DNA of 64,000 nt from Candidatus Vallotia laricis (GCF_020541325.1 NZ_CP047399.1:930001-994000), one strand, 5' to 3'. Shown: positions 9,359 through 22,289, numbered from the stretch's first letter. Numbers and translations are program-made. Notes: a model not told the origin generated them from the sequence alone.

Positions 9359-12300
9359 GAATGGTTCTCTTCGGTTAAATAGTCGCCACTATAAAAGTGG
9401 AGCAAGACTGAATCTAACGCGAATTATCATTCTCTATTTTTCTTGCAATAATGTGCAGTATCGTATCATTCTAGGCACGGGGCACGATAGCAGCATATTA
9501 CCATTAGCTGCGACTGCATCCCTATATAACAAACGCGCTAGCTTGTTGCAATATAACCAAGTCTCTATTAAAAATAGCGTTAACTGGTTAACTATTGCAC
9601 CCTTACAAAAGCCAGCCGAGCAGCGTGAGCTGCTTGGTCACTACTGAATGTCTAGTAGGAACTTGCTGTTATACCTAGTTAGTATTACTGCCTTAAGCTT
9701 ATTGACTATATCGGTTTGTACACTCACTAGATAAATTTAATCAACTATACGGTTATACCTAACAGTATAGAAACACGTGATTACAGTATACCAGCTAATC
9801 ATGATTAATTCCCGGCATAAATATGCTATTAGCATACAGAATCGGGTTCAACTGAAATAGGTTATCGTTAAGTCATAGTTACCTCACTTAGTGACAGTAC
9901 TGTGTGCTATACGGGTTCAACGCAATTGAGCTCAATAAGGAAACTTAATTGTAGTAACTAACACTCGCTATAGATAATAATAAGTATTAGATAAGCTTCG
10001 TAATAAGCTGGCTTTATTAATCCTGCACCCGCAAGACACTTTCTTGCGCTATTTATGTAAACCCGTCAGATACTTATGTTGGATTACTGTAAAACTGCCG
10101 CCACTAAACATTAGGATATGTGACGCACAGATTTTCTATCTTCAATTTTATTGAACACCTCATTAGTAAAATATTTAGGCTTTAAATACTTTAGATTGTA
10201 GTCATGGCACAGCGCACATCATGATTGTAATGCTCAGCGGAAATCACGTCACTAATGCCTACATCTAGAACTTGTAACTACCCTAAAGAATATGAGCGTA
10301 TGAGACTATTGCATAGCAGTATTAATAGCTACACTACACATAAAATATTATCAGCAGCTTAATTTAGTACTTTATCGTCAAAATAGATAATTGTTTTACT
10401 CCTGATCGCGTCCAGTAGCTGTATACCGGTGCAATTGGTCTAATGATATAATTATCACGATTAGAATGTTTCTATTAAGGTTAAAAAATAGGAAAATATT
10501 AAACACATGTGACTTTTGTGTGTATAAAGCAACATCTAAAGTAATAGATTTGCTCTGAGAGTATTGAGTGCATATTTGTTCTCAACAAACAGTTCGCATC
10601 ATGCACTACTTTAGTATTACTAGTCACGACCTTATAGTTCAAATTAAAATCGCCAGTATGCTGCCGATATCGTCGTGAGTAAACCATTGTGTTGTCACAG
10701 TCATAGTAATTTTTTCAACTTTATCGCCCGATATTCATCAGTAATCTGCTCTACTACTATATAAATTTAGATTTTATCTAACACTCCATCTTTTGAGGAG
10801 GGGTAATATGATTTACTGTAATATAAAGTTAGCGAAGAGATCAAAGGCATCGAATATTGCCGATTTATAACGGGGCTAGTTTGTGATGCGATTGTGCGAG
10901 CACTGCTGGTTGTTATTTAGGTTAAAATAATTAACTGATATTTCCCGAGCGTGTCAATTCTCTTTTGAGTTAAATCAAACAATTTTATATCCGCAATAAT
11001 CTAGTAGATGTTAGCTACGTATCGAATTTCATATCCGAAGAGATTGATATTTGCTATCCCAAAGCTTCTAGACTATCAGAAGAAAGCGCTGACTAACTAT
11101 ATCGGCTAGCGTCATTATGCTATACCTATCATTGACATACATTACTTTAACGTTGAGATGGATCTTAAATATCTCGGAGAGAGATTAGTTGCAGCAAAAC
11201 AAATATGCTAGTCATTGTTTAAGAGAGGGTAGCTAGTAATCGGTAATCTGCCTAGATCATACTATCGTGATGCTAAATTGTCTTTTGACGTGGGAATGAT
11301 TATTCTCTTTCTCATTCTTACCTATTTAGATTATACATTAGTTAAATGTCATTACGATGCCCTAGGCTCGTACAAATGCATCGCTATCAATGTTGCTACC
11401 ATTATCGATGATTGCTTAGAATCATGTTCCTTAAGATTGAATAGTACATACTCTCAGACGCTAATACGACATTAAATATTAATTAATACTAACAGCATCA
11501 CGTATACCATGGCGGGGTCTGCTACTATAATAATAGCGCCTGCTATCGGTAATTGAGACAATAATATTGTAATCTGGTAGAGGTACGGCTAGTATTTAAC
11601 GAAACTTGTTAATAAGATATCCATTAATGTGCATAACGTATACGTGCGGCGCAGGTTTAAGTACTAAAATAGGCCCCGCGTTCTAGTAGAAGAGGCTGAT
11701 CCATTAATATCTATATATAATCGGTAATATCTAAGTCTAGAGTTATAGTGAGTCCTATATGACAGTGATCATAATGGCTTTACGCCTACTTATCGCTAAA
11801 TAAACTAATCCAATACCCACTCACTTTCTTGTATAATTAAGTGCGATGGCTTTAATTATTTCTCATTTACTTAATTAAACAGTCGGGTCAATTATTAATT
11901 GATTATGGCATCCTTTTCCCCGACTTCTAGGTTAGAAGTAACATTCAAAATCAACGCATGACTGACACATCTTTTCTACATGGCTATATAACCATGTCTA
12001 CTATGCGTTTATTGTGACGAGCAATAAAACTTTTTTGTATAATTAGAGTTGACTAATCTGGAAATATTTTACAGACGATTGTACCGAGCAGTGCGATCAT
12101 TAATCATTTAATCTAGCGTCCGCCCTCTTCCATATATTATGGACACTAAGTAATAAATATCTCTTAGCTTATAATCTAGTAATTTTAAATATTTTTTTGA
12201 ATGCGGTTAAAAATTATTAATAATGCAGAATAAGTTGATAACAAACGAGAATTATACTCGCAAATTCTGTAAGGGAAGTAGCTCGACATTAACAGATATT

Positions 12301-12659
12301 TAGTATATATCACTCACCAAGTGAGGTTTTGAACGTAGTGCTACAGATCACGGGTATCCTGATATTACTACTCAAGACGAATCGCACATGCTTATAACGT
12401 CATTGTGGGAACAACACAAGCTTTTTTTATAACAAGCCAGCAGCGAAAGCCTATCAAGGCTAAATATTATTTTTTTCAACATGTGATGAGCTGTATATTG
12501 GTAAATATAAGATTTGTACTAATATTGTCTATTAAAGCGCATCAAACTGCCGCCGATCTAAAAGTTGCTACATCATATAATCAAAGCCGCAATAGCTCGC
12601 GCAGCATTGTCATTCCACCCAAAAGACAATGAATCGTATACACCACTGTAATACCTCAT
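9359..12659. other. 3.3-kb gene-free region, longest in the window
   Basis: No protein family, tRNA or rRNA could be recognised. Short open frames exist (for example 9330-9647, 11278-11475 and 12405-12632 on plus, 10499-10687 on minus), but none resembles a known protein. An imperfect 8-bp hairpin sits at 9616-9637. It probably contains decayed genes now beyond recognition by eye. Confidence 0.5.
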
Positions 12660-13130
12660 TTAACTCGCATCTAGTCGCCCCGGTAACTGTAGGATTGCAT
12701 TACGATTTGATTCTGAAAAACAAAGTGCAGCGGCGTCTTGATAGGGCAGCCATGTATATGAGACGTGTTCACATGGCTCAAGTATGATGTCAACAGTTTC
12801 TGGCATGCAGAGGCTAAACCAGTGCTCGGTATTAAGTTTGACGCTAGACGCATAGCGATAACGCCATTGCGGGTAGATCCCATATTCAATAGAATGCCCC
12901 CAATCAAGAAGTACGTTAGTAGATATCTGCTCTGTATTCACTATAATGCCAGTTTCCTCGAAAACTTCGCGTTCTGCAGCTAATAGAAGCGGCTCATCAA
13001 AAGCGTTAATTGAACCGGTTACCGATTGCCAAAAATATGGGAAATCTGCGCGCTCGATCATTAATACATCAAGCATAACGGTATGAATTACCACTAATAC
13101 CGACTTTGGTATCTTGAGCGGATAAGACAT
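12660..13130 (-). CDS. nudB: Dihydroneopterin triphosphate diphosphatase (Nudix)
   Basis: Nudix hydrolase of 156 residues that removes pyrophosphate from dihydroneopterin triphosphate in folate synthesis. The Nudix box spans residues 39-62, with G39, the glutamates of EREVFEETGI and correct spacing. The ATG overlaps the aspS stop by one base (TAATG), so translation is probably coupled. The aspS-nudB pair is standard in Burkholderia and many other beta-proteobacteria. Assignment to NudB rather than another Nudix enzyme rests on this context and overall similarity. Confidence 0.9.
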   Translation of the reverse strand: MSYPLKIPKSVLVVIHTVMLDVLMIERADFPYFWQSVTGSINAFDEPLLLAAEREVFEETGIIVNTEQISTNVLLDWGHSIEYGIYPQWRYRYASSVKLNTEHWFSLCMPETVDIILEPCEHVSYTWLPYQDAAALCFSESNRNAILQLPGRLDAS

Positions 13131-14956
13131 TAATAATCCTCGATGAGATCCGTGCTAGTATTTTCGAGCTTGGTACTCTGTAACCGAATATGCAAATCAT
13201 GTAACTGGCAGTCATCTACTCGACTGGGAGCTTTCGTGAGAAGACACTGCGCACGCTGCGTCTTAGGGAATGCAATCACATCCCTAATAGAATCCACGCC
13301 AGCCATAATAGTAACAATCCGATCTAGACCAAAAGCAATACCACCATGCGGTGGAGCGCCATATTGCAATGCGTCTAAAAAAAACCCAAATTTCTCTCTA
13401 GCCTCCTCAGAACCGATCTTCATTATTTGGAATACTTGGTTTTGTACATCTTCACGATGAATGCGAATTGAACCACCGCCAATTTCCCATCCGTTCAGGA
13501 CCATGTCGTACGCCTTTGCAAGGCAACGGCCGGGATCATCTTTTAGATATTTGAGGTATTCGTCTTTTGGGCTAGTAAACGGATGATGTGCAGCAACCCA
13601 GCGATTCTTCTTATCATCGAATTCGAACATTGGAAAATCTATAATCCATAACGGCTTCCAACCTTCCTCGAATAACCCGACAGCCCGCCCAAACTCTGAA
13701 TGACCGATTTTTAATCGTAGAGCACTCAGACTGTCATTAACAATCTTAGAATGACCAGAACCGAAGAAAATGATATCGCTGTTCTGCGCGCCAGTGCGCT
13801 CTAGGATGGAAGCAATACACTCATTATGTAGATTCTTTATAATCGGGCTTTGCAGGCCGTCGCGTCCTTTATCTACTTGGTGAACGTTAATCCACGCAAG
13901 CCCTTTCATACCATAAACGCCTACAAAATTTGTATAGCTATCAATATCTCTGCGAGTTAACTCTGTCCCGCGTGGTACTCGTAACGCAGCCACGCGACCA
14001 TTTTTCATATTCGCTGGTATACTAAATACTTTAAAATTGACATCTCTCATCACATCAGTTAACTCGGTGAACTCCAGCTTCACACGTAAGTCAGGCTTGT
14101 CTGAGCCGAATCGGTGCAATGCTTCCGCGCACCGAATAACCGGAAATGGATCGGTAAGCCGAACCTTAATCGTTGCCTGGAACACATGACGAATCATCGC
14201 CTCAAACAGATTACGGATTTCTTGTTCGTCTAAGAATGAAGTCTCACAGTCAATCTGTGTGAACTCTGGTTGCCGATCCGCTCGTAGATCTTCATCGCGA
14301 AAGCACTTTGTGATTTGATAATACCGGTCAAAATTCGCTACCATTAGCAGCTGCTTGAATAGCTGCGGCGACTGAGGCAATGCGAAAAACATCCCAGCGT
14401 TCATGCGTGACGGTACCAGATAGTCTCGCGCACCTTCTGGCGTGCTCTTCGTGAGCATCGGCGTTTCGATATCGATGAACCCCTGTTCATCAAGGTACTT
14501 GCGAGATTCCATCGCAACACGATATCGTAGACGTAGGTTACGCTGCATTTGAGGTCGGCGTAGGTCTAGCACGCGATGCATGAGACGTGCAATTTCCGAC
14601 AAATTTTCGTCCTCTAGTTTCACCGGCGGCGTAATCGATTTATTCAGCACAATCAGTTCGTGGCACAGGACCTCGATCTGACCATTCATTAGATGTGTAT
14701 TAAGAGCGCTTTCTGGGCGCTCTAGAACAATACCAACCACACGTACACAAAACTCATTCCGTAATCCCTCAGCGATCTTAAACATGTCCGGCCGATCTGG
14801 GTTACATACTACCTGGATTAACCCTTCACGATCTCTCAAATCAATGAAGATAACACCACCATGATCGCGGCGGCGATGCACCCAGCCACATAGCGATACA
14901 AATTGGCCTAGAAGTTTTTTGGTTACTAGACCGCAATATTCAGATCTCATTGACAT
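13130..14956 (-). CDS. aspS: Aspartyl-tRNA synthetase
   Basis: Class IIb aminoacyl-tRNA synthetase, 608 residues, the normal bacterial length. In order: the N-terminal OB-fold anticodon-binding domain ([19 protein letters not shown]), the catalytic core with motif 2 ([19 protein letters not shown]), a bacterial insertion domain, and motif 3 ([10 protein letters not shown]) near residue 550. Two near-adjacent ATGs (14956 and 14950) could both serve as the start. It is followed by nudB with a one-base overlap. About 1.2 kb of decayed spacer separates it from ubiB upstream. Confidence 0.98.
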   Translation of the reverse strand: MSMRSEYCGLVTKKLLGQFVSLCGWVHRRRDHGGVIFIDLRDREGLIQVVCNPDRPDMFKIAEGLRNEFCVRVVGIVLERPESALNTHLMNGQIEVLCHELIVLNKSITPPVKLEDENLSEIARLMHRVLDLRRPQMQRNLRLRYRVAMESRKYLDEQGFIDIETPMLTKSTPEGARDYLVPSRMNAGMFFALPQSPQLFKQLLMVANFDRYYQITKCFRDEDLRADRQPEFTQIDCETSFLDEQEIRNLFEAMIRHVFQATIKVRLTDPFPVIRCAEALHRFGSDKPDLRVKLEFTELTDVMRDVNFKVFSIPANMKNGRVAALRVPRGTELTRRDIDSYTNFVGVYGMKGLAWINVHQVDKGRDGLQSPIIKNLHNECIASILERTGAQNSDIIFFGSGHSKIVNDSLSALRLKIGHSEFGRAVGLFEEGWKPLWIIDFPMFEFDDKKNRWVAAHHPFTSPKDEYLKYLKDDPGRCLAKAYDMVLNGWEIGGGSIRIHREDVQNQVFQIMKIGSEEAREKFGFFLDALQYGAPPHGGIAFGLDRIVTIMAGVDSIRDVIAFPKTQRAQCLLTKAPSRVDDCQLHDLHIRLQSTKLENTSTDLIEDY

Positions 14957-16140
14957 AATACTCGTCTTTCATTCGTAATAATGAACATGGGATATGCTCG
15001 CAATAATTAGATTAGCAGATGCCTAAGCTAAAATTAGCGACCTTATCAAGTAGTTAGCTAGTTTTATACCTATTAATATGATCTATTTATTAATCCTCAG
15101 CCTTATTTAATGTGCGTAGCCTCATCAAACCCACGGAGTAGTCAGTACACACATAGACACCTATATAATGTCTAATTAAATATCGGGCCTATGCGCGGAT
15201 ATTTATATTTAAATAAAAACGTTTATAGCATACATTGCTGTTTTACAATGGCAGAGTACTAAATTACCCCTTCTTAATATAATTTCACAGATTTTCCTTC
15301 GAATTGCGGAGGTCCGACTCTAGGCCAGAGATATATATAGAATCTAATTAAATTGTTAGCTATCACGCATACATATATTACATGCCAAGATAATTAGTCT
15401 TAGAACCTATATAAAGTATGGATCTTGATTTTACAGATCGATATTCTATTAGAATTTATATAATAACCGCATCGGTACGATGCCATATCCCCTACACTAC
15501 TCATACTAGGTTTCTTCATATTATTCTACCGTATGATTTACTGTTACCACTCACGCTAATGTCTTTAAAATCACTTATAAACTAGCACCAGACTTTTCCA
15601 TCTAAGCTTGAGATACAGATACTTTCTACAGTGTCTTATAGACGTACGATAGACATCAACACAAAGGCTACTACGTTTGGGAATCTGAAGAGATCTATAT
15701 AAATCGGTATTTCGCCATCATCTATAAAATATCTCACAAAATTATGGCTTATAATAACTTTGCTATTTTTAGGGTACTAAAGCTAGCTTATCTATTAGAT
15801 CCTACATTAGATTTTACATTAGATAAACACCGACCACTGGCAGCAATCTACTAATAGATATCTGTTCACTTATTCGAACAACGGGTTTGGTATCACTTAT
15901 AGTACTTATTATTTTGTCTTAAACAGTAGTCTTAATAAATGAAAAAAACACAATAAGAAATATCGTAGCCGTGCTTATATCGCCATTTAAACCAAGATAC
16001 TCTCACTAGAATTTAGGATAGGGTACCCCTCATATACTTCATCGCAAGGTCTAGTCTGTAACCTTATTCAAGGACCCCGCGCTAGGAATCTTATGCTGCT
16101 CTTACAGTGCAAATTATTGCTTGAGATCTCATTGATATCT
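14957..16140. other. Spacer between ubiB and aspS with probable gene remnants
   Basis: In Burkholderia I expect small FmdB-type and DUF502 genes here. A fossil consistent with DUF502 is visible at 15095-15285. A 12-bp near-exact tandem repeat lies at 15803-15826. Nothing else is recognised. Confidence 0.45.
15095..15285 (-). pseudogene. Probable fossil of a DUF502 membrane protein gene
   Basis: Minus-strand fragments ILRRGNLVLCHCKTA and then VSMCVLTTPWV, in neighbouring frames and with stops, resemble the conserved YPRRG-W-(I/L)-F-TG and VSV-VPTTPNPTSG blocks of DUF502 proteins in the right order. That family commonly precedes aspS in beta-proteobacteria. The match was made by eye from memory and is tentative. 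Confidence 0.4.
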
Positions 16141-17721
16141 CTAGATATACAACCTAATATTACCCAGAGATGTTAGCCCGAATTGAGTTAGCAACATACC
16201 AACAGCGATCGCCACCCCAAATATTAGCAACCCCTGTATCAAACGGTTAGTCCGGCGCTGTTCGACAAGTATTTGCAACATCGTATCCTCGGTAAGATGA
16301 TTATTATTTCTAGACAGCATCTGATGAATTAGGCGCGGTACTTGCGGCAGAGTCTTGCTCCATTGAGGGGATTCAATTTTTAGTCTCTCCATCCAACCGC
16401 GCCAGCCGATCTGATCATTCATCCAGCGCTCTAAATGCGGCTTAGCTGTCTTCCATAGATCAAGTTCTGGATCAAGAAGTCGGCCTAGACCCTCGACATT
16501 AAGCATCGTTTTTTGCAGTAGTACCAATTGCGGTTGAATTTCAACGTTAAAGCGCCGCGACGTTGAAAATAGTCGTATTAGCACTTGGCCAAGCGAAATA
16601 TCCTTGAGAGCGCGCCCGAAATAGGGCTCGCACACTGCTCGGATCGCACCCTCTAATTCCTCAACCCGCGTATCTAAAGGAACCCACCCAGACTCTAAGT
16701 GCAACGTCGCAACCCGATGATAATCGCGTTTAAAAAACGCAAGGAAATTCTGTGCTAAATAGTTTTTATCGAAATCCGAGAGCGCACCGATAATCCCGAA
16801 GTCTAGAGCGATATAACGACCGAAATGATCTGGGTCTAAGCTTACCTGGATGTTACCGGGGTGCATATCGGCATGGAATAATCCATCTCTAAACACCTGT
16901 GTAAAAAATATTTCTACACCTTCCCGAGCAAGCTTCTGGATATTAACACCAGCTGAGCGTAGCTCCTCTACTTGGCTGATCGGCATTCCAGTCATCCGCT
17001 CCATCACGATTACCGTCGATGTGCAATACTCCCAGTATATTGCCGGTATTAGTAGTAAATCCAGCGTAGAAAAGTTGCGGCGCAGCTGACTCGCGTTTGC
17101 CGCCTCGCGTATCAAATCTAACTCGTCGTATAAGTGCTGAGCAAATTCAGCGATTACCTCGCAGGGTCGTAGTCTCTTACCGTCGATCCATAGTCGCTCT
17201 ATCCAGAGTGCAATATCTCGCAATAAAGCGAGATCAGAATTAATTACCGGCAGTATATCGGGGCGTAGTACCTTGATTGCTACGGGTTTTCCAGCGTGCG
17301 TACCACTTTTGAGCCTCGCAAAGTGCACCTGCGCGATCGAAGCGCTTGCTATCGGTACTCGCTTGAATTCGTCGAATAGCACATCAACTGGCTGTCCTAA
17401 CGAGTTTTCGATCAACGAAATCGCTACCGCAGAATCAAATGGCGGGACTTGATTCTGCAGCTTCGATAGTTCGATCGCAATATCTATTGGTAACAAGTCA
17501 CACCGAGTGGATAGGACTTGGCCGAACTTCACGAAAATCGGCCCAAGGCTTTCTAATGCTAGACGTAGCCGCTTCGTACGAGGAATCGACATCAAGCGGC
17601 CAAACGTTATCATGCGTACCAGCAGCCTCACACGCCAGTCGATAATATAGTCGAACACTATTTCATCGAGTCCGAAGCGATAGACGGTAAATAATATTTT
17701 GAATAATCGAAGAATTTTCAT
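16141..17721 (-). CDS. ubiB: Ubiquinone biosynthesis accessory ATPase/kinase-like UbiB
   Basis: ABC1/ADCK family protein of 526 residues needed for ubiquinone synthesis. Visible are the KxGQ-type motif KFGQ (65-68), ASIAQVHFA, the VAIKVLRP lysine, the catalytic-loop-like HADMHPGNI and the LDFGIIG motif in place of DFG. A C-terminal hydrophobic segment of about 20 residues (around 498-518) probably anchors it in the inner membrane. In Burkholderia ubiJ usually lies between the Tim44-like gene and ubiB. Here that position is a 0.5-kb gene-free spacer. Confidence 0.96.
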   Translation of the reverse strand: MKILRLFKILFTVYRFGLDEIVFDYIIDWRVRLLVRMITFGRLMSIPRTKRLRLALESLGPIFVKFGQVLSTRCDLLPIDIAIELSKLQNQVPPFDSAVAISLIENSLGQPVDVLFDEFKRVPIASASIAQVHFARLKSGTHAGKPVAIKVLRPDILPVINSDLALLRDIALWIERLWIDGKRLRPCEVIAEFAQHLYDELDLIREAANASQLRRNFSTLDLLLIPAIYWEYCTSTVIVMERMTGMPISQVEELRSAGVNIQKLAREGVEIFFTQVFRDGLFHADMHPGNIQVSLDPDHFGRYIALDFGIIGALSDFDKNYLAQNFLAFFKRDYHRVATLHLESGWVPLDTRVEELEGAIRAVCEPYFGRALKDISLGQVLIRLFSTSRRFNVEIQPQLVLLQKTMLNVEGLGRLLDPELDLWKTAKPHLERWMNDQIGWRGWMERLKIESPQWSKTLPQVPRLIHQMLSRNNNHLTEDTMLQILVEQRRTNRLIQGLLIFGVAIAVGMLLTQFGLTSLGNIRLYI

Positions 17722-18210
17722 GGGCGACCGAAGCAGTGCGAGTCGTCAGCTGCATTTAGGGGTGCTTTTATAGATAGCAAAACTATACTCGGGTGTCTTT
17801 TGACAATATATGCGACACACTTTTATATAAGCAAACATGGCGCATATACTCTGAAACTCAGATACTATGATATTTAGGTGCGGTAGTTTTTAGCACTCTG
17901 ATCTGCATTTCAAACAAAATAGTAGACTTTACTAGTGCAGCTACCTTTACTAGTGCAGCTGCAACAAGGTTGGCAAGCTTAAGAAGTTGTGTGGAGCAAC
18001 GACTGTACTATTGTCTCGAATAGCTAACTTGAGAGCAGCTAGAAATAAAACTAGCCGCGCAGTTTTCTATCGTACGAAGCAGGCACTTGCGTGCCCACCT
18101 TCGTGGATTAGCACTTAGTTCACAAGGGTCAATAGAGATTTAGCGGCAATAGTTATTGATAAGCGGCGCTCACTTGTTGAATAATATTCAACGCTTTTTC
18201 GACACTGCCC
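17722..18210. other. Spacer between the Tim44-like gene and ubiB (ubiJ position)
   Basis: No gene is recognised. It contains an 18-bp tandem duplication (17927-17962). A short near-palindrome centred near 18184 lies just after the Tim44-like gene. An ubiJ/SCP2 gene would be expected here, but no remnant was readable. Confidence 0.5.
17927..17962. repeat. 18-bp tandem duplication
   Basis: CTTTACTAGTGCAGCTAC (17927-17944) is repeated at once as 17945-17962 with one mismatch (A to G at the 17th base). It is the same type of short tandem duplication as the one that breaks ubiK at 55498-55531. Confidence 0.85.
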
Positions 18211-19251
18211 TCAGGCCCGATTGCAGTCAGGCAGTTGCTGAATGCCAGCTAGTACCCAGTTTTTACTGCTATGCAGATTTTGGCTGAAATTCCATATTTC
18301 AGAAACTTGCTCAGTCGTGCCACCCTGGACCTCACGCAGCAGACTACAGAACCGTACTGATGCAGTAAACTCATTGTTACCGCAATTTTCAACGCCTATC
18401 AGATCAGCCTTCAGCTGTACTATATCAGTGCGATTTTCGCCATTTCGTGCATAAAGATCTCGCTTAATCTCAGAGAACATTTCAGTCGTTGTAAACTCTC
18501 GGATATCGCTAAGATTACCAGTGTCCCAGGCTGCTTGCAACCGCAGGAACCCTGCCTTTGCTTCTCTTATAAATGCATCGACATTAAAATCAGTGGGCAT
18601 TATAGAAATATTAAGAATGCTAGAGGAACCCGCGGCAGCGTACACCCCGCTATTAGGTTTAATGCTCGCCTGGTTCATACCTTCCGTCATAGAAAACTGT
18701 ACTGGTGTTTTATATTGATCTAGTGATTCGTCGGAAGCTAGATTAAAGGTACTATGAGCATAGGCTGGAGTAGATCGCGCGTTTCGATTCGAAAACTTAC
18801 GAAATAGCCATAGACCAGCGAATGCAACTAGGACAATAAGAACCGAATTGGTCAGCACGCTGACTAAGCCCCCTCCGAATCCAGATTGTGATAGTAAGGC
18901 TGCTAGCCCAAAACCAGCTGCTAATCCCGCAAGTGGGCTGAGCCAATCACGCTTGGGTGGAGGTGCTAAGGAATGTAGTGTTTGAGCATGGGGAGACGCC
19001 TGCGCACTTTGTGCTGGCGTGTTTAGTTGAATAGAAGGCTGCGCCTGTTGCTCGATATGAGACTGCCTTCCGATCGAGCGGCCGCTCCCTATACGCTTTG
19101 CTTCGGCACTACATGCGCTAAATAAACCGATAGCTAATAAGCTGGCTACCGCAATTGCTCCCAATCTAGGGCTTATAAGCGCACTGAAGAGCCGCGTAAT
19201 AGAAGTTAGAAAATAGAAAAAATTACTGCGAGAATTGGAATAGGCTAACAT
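18211..19251 (-). CDS. Tim44-like domain membrane protein
   Basis: Protein of 346 residues. There is a hydrophobic N-terminal segment (about 30-50) ending in a small-residue region, then a low-complexity Q/S/P-rich linker (60-100). A glycine-rich hydrophobic stretch and a transmembrane helix follow (about 105-150). The C-terminal Tim44-like domain runs from about residue 215 (AFIREAKAGFLRLQAAWDTGNLSDIREFTT). Such genes occur beside ubiJ-ubiB in Burkholderia; their biochemical role is unknown. SACSAEA near residue 46 could suggest a lipobox, but its setting is poor. Confidence 0.85.
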   Translation of the reverse strand: MLAYSNSRSNFFYFLTSITRLFSALISPRLGAIAVASLLAIGLFSACSAEAKRIGSGRSIGRQSHIEQQAQPSIQLNTPAQSAQASPHAQTLHSLAPPPKRDWLSPLAGLAAGFGLAALLSQSGFGGGLVSVLTNSVLIVLVAFAGLWLFRKFSNRNARSTPAYAHSTFNLASDESLDQYKTPVQFSMTEGMNQASIKPNSGVYAAAGSSSILNISIMPTDFNVDAFIREAKAGFLRLQAAWDTGNLSDIREFTTTEMFSEIKRDLYARNGENRTDIVQLKADLIGVENCGNNEFTASVRFCSLLREVQGGTTEQVSEIWNFSQNLHSSKNWVLAGIQQLPDCNRA

Positions 19252-21782
19252 CTGATTTCCTGGATGGGTTGCTAGTATTTGGCGGTGACATGCAGTGAAA
19301 TAACACCATATATCAGATCGTAATATCTAACGTTGTCCAGTCCGACTGCCTCTATCATAGTTTTATCGCCTCCCGACCCGGATGCAGCCAAATCGATTCG
19401 GCCAGATACCGATTACTCTCCAGGGGTATGAGCTACTTTTTTGCCGAGCCGTGGTAGAAGTTTAAATAAACATATATTATATGTTTATTTAGCAGCTGAT
19501 ACACTTTAGAAAAATCTAGAATTAATAGCTGCTGCCTAGCATAAATGCGTAGCACACTCCAGCAAGAGCAACCTTCTAGTTAGTTATACATGCGGCCAAA
19601 CGCGATATTTACTACGCTGAAGTAATAGTTTGAAAATAGCAATTTTCCGAATCGTCTAATATCGTAGGCATGTCTTGTTGGGCTACAGAACTAACTATTG
19701 ATAGCAGCATGCTATACTATTCAGGACAACCTTGCTTTGGTTGAATAAACATTTTAGCCCAGCCGTCAGCATATTACCAATTAATTTAACATATTTCGGC
19801 CGAGGCGTATGCCGGATTTATTAATACCGAAGGTTTTCCACGGGGGGGTGGAGTTTATTCGTAGTTCGATAACTACAATAAGTTTTCTCTATAATAAAAG
19901 TTCCTTGCTTAAAAGGCGTGATATATACCGTAGTAATATGCGCAGCAATCCATGATTGTAAATAACATATGAGTAACTATGTTTATTAGCGCGGCTCGTT
20001 CACACTATCCCTGCAAAATAGACTGACTAGTATTCTTTAGAAGTTCGGGGAACATGTGGAAATCTTACATATAGATATTAGAACTGTGCCTGTCGAAAAA
20101 TGCTAGCTGCTAGAGAATAGTGGAACTAGGCATTATTAAATGCATCTTAGGTAATATAAAACACGCCATGGATATGTGACTGATATAAGCTCTATATTAC
20201 GTGATATACACGGATCGTTACCAGCATATCAAAAAAATTTAGCGATCGACAACGCAATTTTAGTATTGCTTAATACATAGCGAAAAGTAGAAACAATAAA
20301 CAGTGTATAAAGTTTTAGAAAGTACCAAACATTGATTAGAGAATAGTATTTCTGTATTGGTAAGTAACTATCGTCCCGAGACGCACTGTTAAGCATGCCT
20401 TGATTTAGTAAGATCTGTATTTACCTGTAAAGAATAGGTAATATTACCATTAAAATAGCGTGTAAACTAGGTTTCTTCCTTTCAGAATAAATGCGGGGTA
20501 ATCACCAAAGTCCTGCCTAATTGGCTACATTTTTGTCAATCTGGCTGTTAATAAATAACTATATTTATAGAATCTGTATTCTTAGTGAGCATGTAAAAAA
20601 GTTTGCACTTATAATACACGTGGCCTATGCTACGCTATTCAATTAATAATAAGGAAATAGTGAACTACCGTAGTTTATAACAAGCCTCTTCTAGAAAAAT
20701 CTTAGTAGTGAAGTATTTTCACACTTGGTAGCCTAATGCATAGTTATTAGGATAGTTTCCATGCTATAGTCGTACTATCTAATAGTATATTTCTGGTGAT
20801 CGAATTACAAATATCTACAAAATCAGGATTTAGAGATGATCTCTGTCATCTCATGATTACTCAAGTACCTCGAATCGTCTATAAAAAATTGGTCGCATAG
20901 AAACAACTTTCCTATGGGGCTTGAGCGAAATTGAGTAGTTCTACTACTCATATTATATGAGCCCATAGTGGTTACAGATTCAGTAAGTGCATAGTTATAT
21001 TTTCTAATACTGGATTTATACACCGTTCTGCTACATCCCATATAAAATCTTTTGTAGCAGCAACGTCGCTAAAATCTTATTACGCTAGTTATATAGCAGC
21101 TTTGCACAAAATACGTATTCCGCGCATAAAGATCTAAATTTACCGTAAGATAGCAATATCAAAAAATTACTACTCACATTATGTCGATCTGCTTGTGACT
21201 CAGAATTTGCAGTTCCTAGATCCGCCATGCAACATATACACACGAGTAGATCCATATCACCAAGAGCTTAGTCTCATTGCATCTACTCTGAAGGTTTATT
21301 TCACGCTTAGGTCTATAAAATTCAATTTTGGTATTGGTGAGAAATACTGGCTAGTAATACAAATTCCGTTCCGGCAGGGGATATTACTAAAGCGGTGTAT
21401 CATTATAATACATGCTACCACTCATCTAGTACTTACTTAGGTGAGCCGAAAGTATGCTAACCATATTCCGCTGCTATATGGAATATGGTTAGCACTGATT
21501 GTGCATCTAGATTATTTCTATATACTTATATATAGATTCCAAATAATATCTTATTCTGGTGAGTTAGATTAGTATTAATCTAACTCAAGTTTATTTATAG
21601 GAAAACTAAATTAGTTTTACTCAAATTTATAGTTATAGTTCTAGCAACTAATATTATTTCTAGAATGTTTTTCTTAATACAAATAAGAAAAAACGCAATT
21701 CTTATCAAATTAGGATTTGACATAAGTATAAATCGAACTATAAGTTTTATAGTTGATTTTTGTATACATGGAAAAGCATTAT
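19252..21782. other. 2.5-kb gene-free region between ssb and the Tim44-like gene
   Basis: No gene recognised. It contains a G7 tract at 19842-19848 and an inverted repeat at 21456-21493 downstream of ssb. Open frames at 20823-21041 (minus) and 21195-21440 (plus) match nothing known. Confidence 0.5.
21456..21493. repeat. Perfect inverted repeat, 14-bp arms, 10-nt loop
   Basis: Arms GCTAACCATATTCC (21456-21469) and its exact complement (21480-21493). It lies about 290 nt 3' of ssb on the minus strand and may end that transcript, but no U-tract follows. Confidence 0.55.
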
Positions 21783-22289
21783 TTAAAATGGAATATCATC
21801 ATCCATCTCATCGAATTCGCTATTGATAGGTGAGCTTTGGCGGTTAGTACTACCGCCCGCACCCTTCTGAACATTACTCGCCCCACCTCGGGAAGGGGCT
21901 ACAATTTCGCTGCGCCGGGATCCACTAGAAGTCGCGCTACTCTGGTTATCCCCTCCACGGCCACCTAACAACTGCATATTGTCTGCAATAATTTCTGTCG
22001 AGTAACGGTCTTGGCCACCCTGGTCCTGCCATTTTCGGGTACGGATACGTCCCTCAAAGTAAACAGATGAGCCTTTTTTTAGATATTCGGCAGAAACTTC
22101 TGCTAAACGTCCAAAAAGAACCACACGGTGCCATTCAGTCAGCTCCTTTAATTCACCAGATGTTTTATCTTTATATCGCTCCGTTGTTGCTAGACGAATA
22201 TTAGTTATCGCATCACCGCTTGGCAAATAGCGAGTTTCTGGGTCAGCTCCAAGGTTTCCCAGGAGAATTACTTTGTTGACGGATGCCAT
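21783..22289 (-). CDS. ssb: Single-stranded DNA-binding protein
   Basis: SSB of 168 residues. The OB-fold occupies about residues 1-110 ([22 protein letters not shown] start, conserved [13 protein letters not shown]). A glycine/serine-rich linker follows and the acidic tip DEMDDDIPF ends the protein, the docking site for replication and repair partners. A GGAG sequence lies 5' of the ATG. It follows the MFS gene on the same strand at a 56-nt gap. The ssb-MFS pair is next to uvrA in Burkholderia, and here that uvrA is dead. Confidence 0.98.
   Translation of the reverse strand: MASVNKVILLGNLGADPETRYLPSGDAITNIRLATTERYKDKTSGELKELTEWHRVVLFGRLAEVSAEYLKKGSSVYFEGRIRTRKWQDQGGQDRYSTEIIADNMQLLGGRGGDNQSSATSSGSRRSEIVAPSRGGASNVQKGAGGSTNRQSSPINSEFDEMDDDIPF

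Noticed and set aside
9330-9647. 105-codon plus-strand open frame starting inside gdhA
   Set aside because: Begins antisense to gdhA, composition is not protein-like, and no homology is recognised.
11278-11475. 65-codon open frame in the 3.3-kb spacer
   Set aside because: Hydrophobic start looks like a leader, but there is no supporting context or similarity. Frames of this length are expected by chance.
21195-21440. 81-codon plus-strand open frame upstream of the ssb 3' end
   Set aside because: No recognisable family, no ribosome-binding site and isolated in an eroded spacer.
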